A stretch of 64,000 nucleotides of DNA from an uncultured Bifidobacterium sp. GTDB taxonomy: Bacteria > Actinomycetota > Actinomycetes > Actinomycetales > Bifidobacteriaceae. A program made the position numbers and the translations under genes. The DNA lies in the NCBI RefSeq assembly GCF_959020145.1, contig NZ_CAUEQY010000007.1, forward strand, positions 25,314 to 89,313. The letters run 5' to 3'. Shown here piece by piece: positions 59,061-64,000 of the stretch. The notes beneath the pieces were generated by a model. The model was not told where the DNA came from. It worked only from the letters and a program-made list of their open reading frames with translations, and did no database searches. Position 1 is the stretch's first letter. The number at the start of each line of letters is the position of its first letter.

Positions 59061-59690
59061 CTACAGCAAACCTTCCACATCGGCGAAGGCAGGGTCATGT
59101 TCGGGAATCTCACGAATCACATGCGCTGGATTGCCCACGGCTATGACGTTCTCCGGAATGTCACGTGTCACCACGGACCCGGCGCCGATGATGGAATTCG
59201 ACCCGATGGTCACCCCCGGCGTGACCGTCACATTGGCGCCGAACCACACGTTATCACCGATGGTCACGGCACTGGCATGCTCCCAGCCCGCCAGGCGGGT
59301 GGCAGCGTCCTTGGCATGGTTGGGTGTGGCGATGGTGCAGCGCGGACCGATCAGACAATCCTCACCGAGCGTCACATATCCGCCGCCGCACACCATGAAA
59401 TCCTTGTTGAGGAACGTGCCGCGGCCAATGGTCAATCCGATGCCGTAGTCGACATTGAACGGCGGCGTGAACTGCACGCCCTCCCCCGCGTCCGGGACCA
59501 GCTCGTGAAACAAACGGTACGCCTCGTCCGGATCATCGAAGAAGATGCGGTTGATCTTCGCGCAGGCGCGCATGGCCTCGCCTGTGAATTTCGGCAGCGA
59601 CTTCGATTTGCGATATTGCGTCGGCTTGCCGGCGAACAGTTTGGTCAGATCCTCGTCGGACGCGATCAGCGCTTCCGTCTCCTGCGTCAT
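59061..59690 (-). CDS. maltose/galactoside O-acetyltransferase family protein
   Basis: 209-aa cytosolic hexapeptide acetyltransferase (LacA/Maa type). The N-terminal cap (about 1-60, KLFAGKPTQYRKSKSLPKF) precedes a left-handed beta-helix. The catalytic His is in TIATPNHAKD (about 125), and the coils AVTIGDNVWFGANVTVTPG and VTIGSNSIIGAGSVV follow. It would use acetyl-CoA to acetylate a sugar, perhaps to detoxify non-metabolised xylosides. The ATG at 59690 follows AAGGAGACGG; upstream ATGs lack support. Last gene of the minus-strand xylan block, with an operator just upstream. Confidence 0.88.
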   Translation of the reverse strand: MTQETEALIASDEDLTKLFAGKPTQYRKSKSLPKFTGEAMRACAKINRIFFDDPDEAYRLFHELVPDAGEGVQFTPPFNVDYGIGLTIGRGTFLNKDFMVCGGGYVTLGEDCLIGPRCTIATPNHAKDAATRLAGWEHASAVTIGDNVWFGANVTVTPGVTIGSNSIIGAGSVVTRDIPENVIAVGNPAHVIREIPEHDPAFADVEGLL

Positions 59691-59724
59691 ATCCGTCTCC
59701 TTCATCACATTCCACCGCACTATA

Positions 59725-59736
59725 GTGAACGCTCAC
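59725..59736. promoter_or_regulatory. LacI-type operator before the acetyltransferase gene
   Basis: GTGAACGCTCAC has matching GTGA/TCAC ends around a CG-containing centre, the usual shape of actinobacterial LacI operators. It overlaps TATAGT/ACTATA -10-like elements 35 bp before the start codon. The acetyltransferase gene may thus have its own sugar-regulated promoter. Confidence 0.5.
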
Positions 59737-59752
59737 ACCATACTATATTCAC

Positions 59753-61186
59753 TTACTTGACCATGACGCATGAAACGTTACCCGGCGTATCGTGGCATCC
59801 ACCGAACAGCATATATCGTTGGCCATCAGGTCCGCATGCCGTCCACTCAGGCAATCCGGAACCGTTCGGATCACCTGTCGCCGCGAAATTCACCCAATAT
59901 CGATTCATCGCATGGGACAAATCGTAATGCCAGCCTCGAAACGGCCGCCAGCTCGCAGGGAGCGTCCCGAACGAAAACCATAAATCGGACGAATGAAACG
60001 CACCGGCATCATCCCCCGGCATATCCACATCGAATCGATACCTGTATGGTTCCGAGCCGCCGCCTGACACCCATGCATCGATCATATCCAGATTGCCGCA
60101 CTCACCCTCCGGATACGGAGTGCCATCAGGGCCCGGAACCATGAACTCGCCGGTCGTGTTCCCCACCAACAAATCACACGGAACGCGATGTCCCGCAATA
60201 AGCGCATCACGGTATTGCTCGACAAGGAATGTCCCATCGACGCAGGGAATCCAATTAGTCATCGGAGCCCATACGACATCATCACCCTGCCCAGACCAAT
60301 CGCAAGCAGGAAAAGTCACCGCCGCCTCCAGCAGATCAGTCGCAGGAACAGAACGCGCCTCGGCAATCGATTCAACTTCCAGATACTTCAAAAAACGCGC
60401 TCCATTTCGCTGCGCATCCTCAAGAGACCACAGATGGCGATTGAACAGACCAGTTCCACCTCCAGACTGCATGATGACGCGTTGGAACAGACCATCGTTC
60501 ATCGGCGAGACACTTTGCGCCAACGCGCTTGCGGCCCCTGCGGACTGGCCGAACACGGTAATGTTCGCAGGATCGCCACCAAACAAGGCAATATTGTCCT
60601 TTACCCACTGAATGCCCATCCGCTGGTCAAGAAATCCGAAATTCGCACAAGGCCGTCCATCAACCGCTTCCTTTTCCAACATGGCATGCGCGAAAAAACC
60701 AAACACATTCAACCGATAAGCAATGGAGACCACCACCACGCCCTGACGGGCCAGCTGCTCTCCATTGAACTCCTTCTCACAGGTAGATCCAGTCTGAAAC
60801 GCTCCACCGTAAAGCCATACCATCACAGGCAGCCCATGCCCATCGCAACGGGAATCCGTACGAATCTCGGAACCACTGCCGCATCCACGCAAGGCCGGCG
60901 TCCAGATATTCAGATACAGACAATCCTCAGCCATCGGAGTGTCAGCGTCAATCTGCCATTCCCTGCCGTAGAACTCATCCGAGCCGGGCAGCGGCTGCAT
61001 CGGCATCGGCGCGAAATCACCGGCTTCGAGCACGCCATCCCACGCTTCAGCAGGTTGTGGCTCACGCCAGCGTAACTCATCAACAGGCGGCTTGGCATAT
61101 GGAATGCCCCGAAACACGGTGATCACAGGATCCGCATCGGAGAATCCGTCGACACATCCTTGACGAATCATGACTTGTCTGCGCAT
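59753..61186 (-). CDS. type-B carboxylesterase
   Basis: 477-aa alpha/beta-hydrolase of the carboxylesterase B family, without signal peptide. EDCLYLNIWTP precedes the oxyanion hole VWLYGGAF, the nucleophile Ser is in VFGQSAGAAS (about 213), the Glu in NTTGEFM and the His in GAFHSSDLWF. Members cleave short-chain esters; in this context, deacetylation or removal of aromatic (for example ferulic) esters from xylan fragments is plausible but unproven. It starts 8 bp after the SGNH esterase stop, so both are on one transcript. Confidence 0.88.
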   Translation of the reverse strand: MRRQVMIRQGCVDGFSDADPVITVFRGIPYAKPPVDELRWREPQPAEAWDGVLEAGDFAPMPMQPLPGSDEFYGREWQIDADTPMAEDCLYLNIWTPALRGCGSGSEIRTDSRCDGHGLPVMVWLYGGAFQTGSTCEKEFNGEQLARQGVVVVSIAYRLNVFGFFAHAMLEKEAVDGRPCANFGFLDQRMGIQWVKDNIALFGGDPANITVFGQSAGAASALAQSVSPMNDGLFQRVIMQSGGGTGLFNRHLWSLEDAQRNGARFLKYLEVESIAEARSVPATDLLEAAVTFPACDWSGQGDDVVWAPMTNWIPCVDGTFLVEQYRDALIAGHRVPCDLLVGNTTGEFMVPGPDGTPYPEGECGNLDMIDAWVSGGGSEPYRYRFDVDMPGDDAGAFHSSDLWFSFGTLPASWRPFRGWHYDLSHAMNRYWVNFAATGDPNGSGLPEWTACGPDGQRYMLFGGCHDTPGNVSCVMVK

Positions 61187-61194
61187 GACTGCTC

Positions 61195-63141
61195 CTAATC
61201 AACCATGGGCAACGGCAGATGAAACGGCGGAAGCAGAACACCGTCCCCGTCGCAGATGAGACCGGATTCCGGGCTGTTGCTCCACGCATACCGCACCTCG
61301 TCCGGCATGCGCGACGGTATGCGCGCCACAATATCGCAACCATCCAGCCATGCCTCAGCCCGCACCGAAGTGGCGCAGTCGTGCCACAGGAAATCAATTT
61401 CTCGCGGAACGTCACCATCCAACGTCATCAGATGGCGATTCTGCGATTGCATCTGTTCGCCCATGGAATTCCGCCACACGCAGTGCATCCTCAACAATCC
61501 ATCGTCCGCCTCTGCGGTTTCAACAACCGGCTGAGGCTGAGCCTGCTGGCCATACACAAAATCCATCGCGACATTGAATGCACGATCCGCGATGGTTTTC
61601 TTATCATGAGGATGCAAATCATTGCTTTCACCGGCATCAAGCGTCACCACCGCAGCCACGTGTTCAAGTTCGTCCGCCACTCTCCATTCCTGTTCTCGAA
61701 TAAGCGGCCAACCACCATCCTCGATGGCGTCGATGCCGAATTTCGGAAGCTGGACGATCAGGAACGGCATATCCGGCTGATGCCACTTGCCACGCCACAA
61801 TTTAATCATGGCTTTCAGCTCATCGCCATAACGCATGGCGTAGTCGCCGGTATTCGATTCGCCCTGATACCACAGCACGGCTCGCACCGCGTATGGGAAG
61901 CACGGCGCAAGCATGGCATTGTACAAGCCGGTCGGCTTCCATCTGACGAAATCCTCGAATGGGCAATCGCGGTCGGCTTCGGCGGTCACGGCATACTGCC
62001 AAATGCCGGACAGGTCGAAGACATCGTCTCCGATGGTCAGTGTCATCCGTTTGCCGGGCGTCACACGGCCGCCGGGCCGTTCAACGACCAGACGCATGCG
62101 GATTTCGTTCGCGCCGGCGCGCAACACGCCGGCTGCGACCGGATAGTCCCGCGGCTCATACACATTGCTTCGCCCACCGACCAACACACCATTGACCCAC
62201 GTATGGTCGGCATCATTCATGGTGCCCAGACGCAGTAGGGCGGGCTTCCCCGCATCCGACGGAGGCAGGAACACGGTTTTTCTCATGGTAATCTCGCCAC
62301 GGAAACCGGCAAGTCCGCGATCCTTGTACCATCCAGGCAGGCGTATGTCATGCCATGCCACGTCGCGCGGCTCGATGTTCTTGGATTCCGGACAGTCCCA
62401 CGCGATCAATGGCAGCCACTCATGGTGCGCATCGGCCACGGCCTCGTATCCAAGCGCCTGGTACCACCGGTCCCGCTCGGCAACGGAATCGAGGCTTCTT
62501 TTCGACGCCACACCATCGCCAAGGTACGGTTCAAGACTGGCGAGCGCTTCGGGGAACGCTCGTAATGTGTCAATGTCCATCCAGGATTCGATCGGAGAGC
62601 CGCCCAATGAAATGTTCAACAGACCAACGGGCACACCGAGCCACTGGCGGATCCTGCGACCGAAAAAATATGCGAGCGCTGAGAAATCATCAAGCGTATC
62701 CGCATCACAGCCCTGCCAGAACGCACGGTCGTGATCGTCGCGAGGACCTTTGAAATCGTAATCGGGAATCACTTTGTACTGCCGCAGCAATGGATCGGGA
62801 TCACGGTCCCACTCCTGTGGATAGTCGGCGCGCACCCAAGCCATAGGCAGTTCCATATTCGACTGCCCGGAGCACAGGAACACCTCTCCCGCATAGCACT
62901 GCCGTGAGATACGCTCCGCTCCGTCCTCGTAGCATATGGTCAGCTCGTACGGCCCTCCAGCTTCGATCGGACCATACGGCGCGTTCCAAGTTCCGTCGTC
63001 TTTCACCTGCACCATATGCCGCTCGTCAGCAAGCCGTGTCAATACGATGCGTCCGGGATCGCCGGTGCCCCAAATATGCATGTCCACACCGGCTTGCAGC
63101 ACGCAGCCGTCGTCAAGTAGTTTCGGCAATCGCAAAGTCAT
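61195..63141 (-). CDS. SGNH-type acetyl-esterase (sialate O-acetylesterase / acetyl-xylan esterase family)
   Basis: 648-aa protein of the SASA/DUF303 family. The nucleophile Ser is in CSGQSNMELP (about 93), and GESN in WYQGESNTGDYA is the oxyanion region. The Asp-x-His dyad is in SNDLHPHDK (about 510). A jelly-roll insert (about 255-390, ITMRKTVFLPPSDAGKPALL) interrupts the hydrolase fold, as in bacterial xylan/pectin deacetylases. There is no signal peptide, so it acts on imported, acetylated oligosaccharides. Between the GH43 gene and the carboxylesterase gene, same strand. Confidence 0.88.
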   Translation of the reverse strand: MTLRLPKLLDDGCVLQAGVDMHIWGTGDPGRIVLTRLADERHMVQVKDDGTWNAPYGPIEAGGPYELTICYEDGAERISRQCYAGEVFLCSGQSNMELPMAWVRADYPQEWDRDPDPLLRQYKVIPDYDFKGPRDDHDRAFWQGCDADTLDDFSALAYFFGRRIRQWLGVPVGLLNISLGGSPIESWMDIDTLRAFPEALASLEPYLGDGVASKRSLDSVAERDRWYQALGYEAVADAHHEWLPLIAWDCPESKNIEPRDVAWHDIRLPGWYKDRGLAGFRGEITMRKTVFLPPSDAGKPALLRLGTMNDADHTWVNGVLVGGRSNVYEPRDYPVAAGVLRAGANEIRMRLVVERPGGRVTPGKRMTLTIGDDVFDLSGIWQYAVTAEADRDCPFEDFVRWKPTGLYNAMLAPCFPYAVRAVLWYQGESNTGDYAMRYGDELKAMIKLWRGKWHQPDMPFLIVQLPKFGIDAIEDGGWPLIREQEWRVADELEHVAAVVTLDAGESNDLHPHDKKTIADRAFNVAMDFVYGQQAQPQPVVETAEADDGLLRMHCVWRNSMGEQMQSQNRHLMTLDGDVPREIDFLWHDCATSVRAEAWLDGCDIVARIPSRMPDEVRYAWSNSPESGLICDGDGVLLPPFHLPLPMVD

Positions 63142-63231
63142 CTCAGCATTCTCCCCATTGAGTCTGCGTTCATTTCACCAAATAACCGACGGGCGGCAGG
63201 AATGCGGCGAATCGCCGCCCGTCGGCATCGA

Positions 63232-64000
63232 CTACCGGTTGTCGGGAAGCTCCCGATAATCGAAATAGTCGAATTCGGCTTTCGCGTCATAGCCAGACAG
63301 ATCAACACAGGCGAGACCCACGAACGCGCCGGTGAAGAAGCCGCCATAGCGCTGGTTCACATAGTCATCGGACAGAATCTTCGCATCGAGCTTCACCGGA
63401 ATCTCGGTGAAGCGCTCACCGTCGAAGGAATATTCGTAGGAATAGTATTCCGTGCGGACCTTGGTGCGCAGCCATACCGCTTCGGCGTCTTCGGGCACCA
63501 CGATGGCGTCATCCTTGAGGAACGACGTGTATTGGTTGAAATCGTTCTGAGCCACTTCGATGACCCTTGCATGTCGTTTCTCATCCCAAGTGACGAACGC
63601 CCATGACCAGCACAGGTCATCGTAATAGTTGGTCAGGCCTGCCATCTGCATGTAGTTCTTCGGATCGAAACGCACCTTGGTTTCGGCGTCGAAATCGAAT
63701 GCCTGCCAGCGACGAGCCACAAGGGACAGGTCAAACAGGTTGCACAGCGAGCCCTGACCACGCAATGCCAGTTTGCCGTCGCCCACCGTGCCCATGGCGT
63801 CGGTGAACGGGACGCGCAGGGTGTTCCAATTCGGTCCGAGTTCGTCGGATTCGAACTCGTCGCGCTCGTCGCGCGTCGCTGGGGCAACGGTCTCGATGGC
63901 GTCTTTCGGAGCGTCGACGTAACGCTGTCCGCCATGGCCTCCGACCACGCGCGGCCAACCGTCCTCATCCCATTCGACTTTCTGGATGGAGGTCTCGCGT
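63232..64000 (-). CDS. GH43 beta-xylosidase, C-terminal part (runs off window)
   Basis: The frame is open to the right edge. The first visible residues, RETSIQKVEWDEDGWPRVV, are the end of the GH43 five-bladed propeller in xylan 1,4-beta-xylosidases (subfamily 11 type). After a linker comes the typical C-terminal beta-sandwich, about 200 residues, with NWNTLRVPF, QMAGLTNYYDDLCWSWAFV and a last strand ending AEFDYFDYREL. The catalytic acids lie outside the window. It would release xylose inside the cell for XylB. It is upstream of two esterase genes on the same strand (90-bp gap). Confidence 0.9.
   Translation of the reverse strand, partial: RETSIQKVEWDEDGWPRVVGGHGGQRYVDAPKDAIETVAPATRDERDEFESDELGPNWNTLRVPFTDAMGTVGDGKLALRGQGSLCNLFDLSLVARRWQAFDFDAETKVRFDPKNYMQMAGLTNYYDDLCWSWAFVTWDEKRHARVIEVAQNDFNQYTSFLKDDAIVVPEDAEAVWLRTKVRTEYYSYEYSFDGERFTEIPVKLDAKILSDDYVNQRYGGFFTGAFVGLACVDLSGYDAKAEFDYFDYRELPDNR

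Noticed and set aside
1..64000. CRISPR array, insertion sequence, prophage or rRNA operon
   Set aside because: No regularly spaced repeats, transposase, integrase, phage structural genes or rRNA-like sequence were seen on either strand.

Overview
The window is high-GC chromosomal DNA from an actinobacterium, almost certainly a Bifidobacterium. The evidence is the gene content and order (prfB-ftsE-ftsX-CHAP-smpB; rpmE-prfA-prmC, then tsaC-wecA), actinobacterial forms of DapD and GlmS, promoters with TANNNT -10 boxes sitting directly on start codons, and a dense set of plant-glycan genes. Species is not decided. Xylan-related genes plus a GH94 phosphorylase fit a plant-fibre user such as the adolescentis/pseudocatenulatum group (inference). 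No rRNA, insertion sequence, prophage or CRISPR array was seen.

Layout. 1-2036: the start of an RluA-type pseudouridine synthase (runs off the left edge) and glmS. 2181-7273: a minus-strand amino-acid ABC operon with three paralogous lipoproteins, one permease and one ATPase, with a promoter and a terminator. 7327-17026: a housekeeping block (smpB, a PcsB-like CHAP hydrolase, ftsX, ftsE, prfB, a 43-aa membrane miniprotein, rlmH, dapD, gltA, map). 17157-25694: M13 peptidase, a second SSB, a DnaA-box-like hairpin region, proS, a small membrane protein, a Pif1-like helicase, a HAD phosphatase and orn. 25933-29056: an alpha-glucosidase divergent from its LacI regulator. 29220-40745: guaB, wecA, tsaC, a branched-chain amino-acid livKHMGF operon lying between tsaC and prmC, then prfA, rpmE and a tRNA-Ile with anticodon UAU.

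From 40.8 kb the window is accessory and carbohydrate-centred: GH94 phosphorylase, an acetyl-esterase-like hydrolase, a TetR regulator, a zinc-less ROK kinase, and a 922-aa secreted surface protein. Next comes a visibly decaying minus-strand glycan locus at 49.7-55.1 kb: a GH3/GH42 chimera with a nonsense codon and a frameshift, a solute-binding lipoprotein whose start codon reads ATA, and a permease cut at its EAA loop. After that lies an apparently intact xylose/xylan block: DUF624 protein, ROK repressor XylR divergent from xylB, a hexapeptide acetyltransferase, two esterases, and a GH43 beta-xylosidase running off the right edge.

How it fits together. Acetylated xylo-oligosaccharides would be deacetylated by the esterases and split by the GH43 enzyme. 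XylB would phosphorylate xylulose for the bifid (phosphoketolase) shunt, under XylR control. The most interesting unexplained signals are a nearly identical AT-rich palindrome before three unlinked genes (22170, 40835, 55181), the decaying GH3/GH42/ABC locus, the UAU tRNA-Ile, the DnaA-box hairpin, and a 218-bp perfect repeat shared by two of the tandem binding-protein genes.
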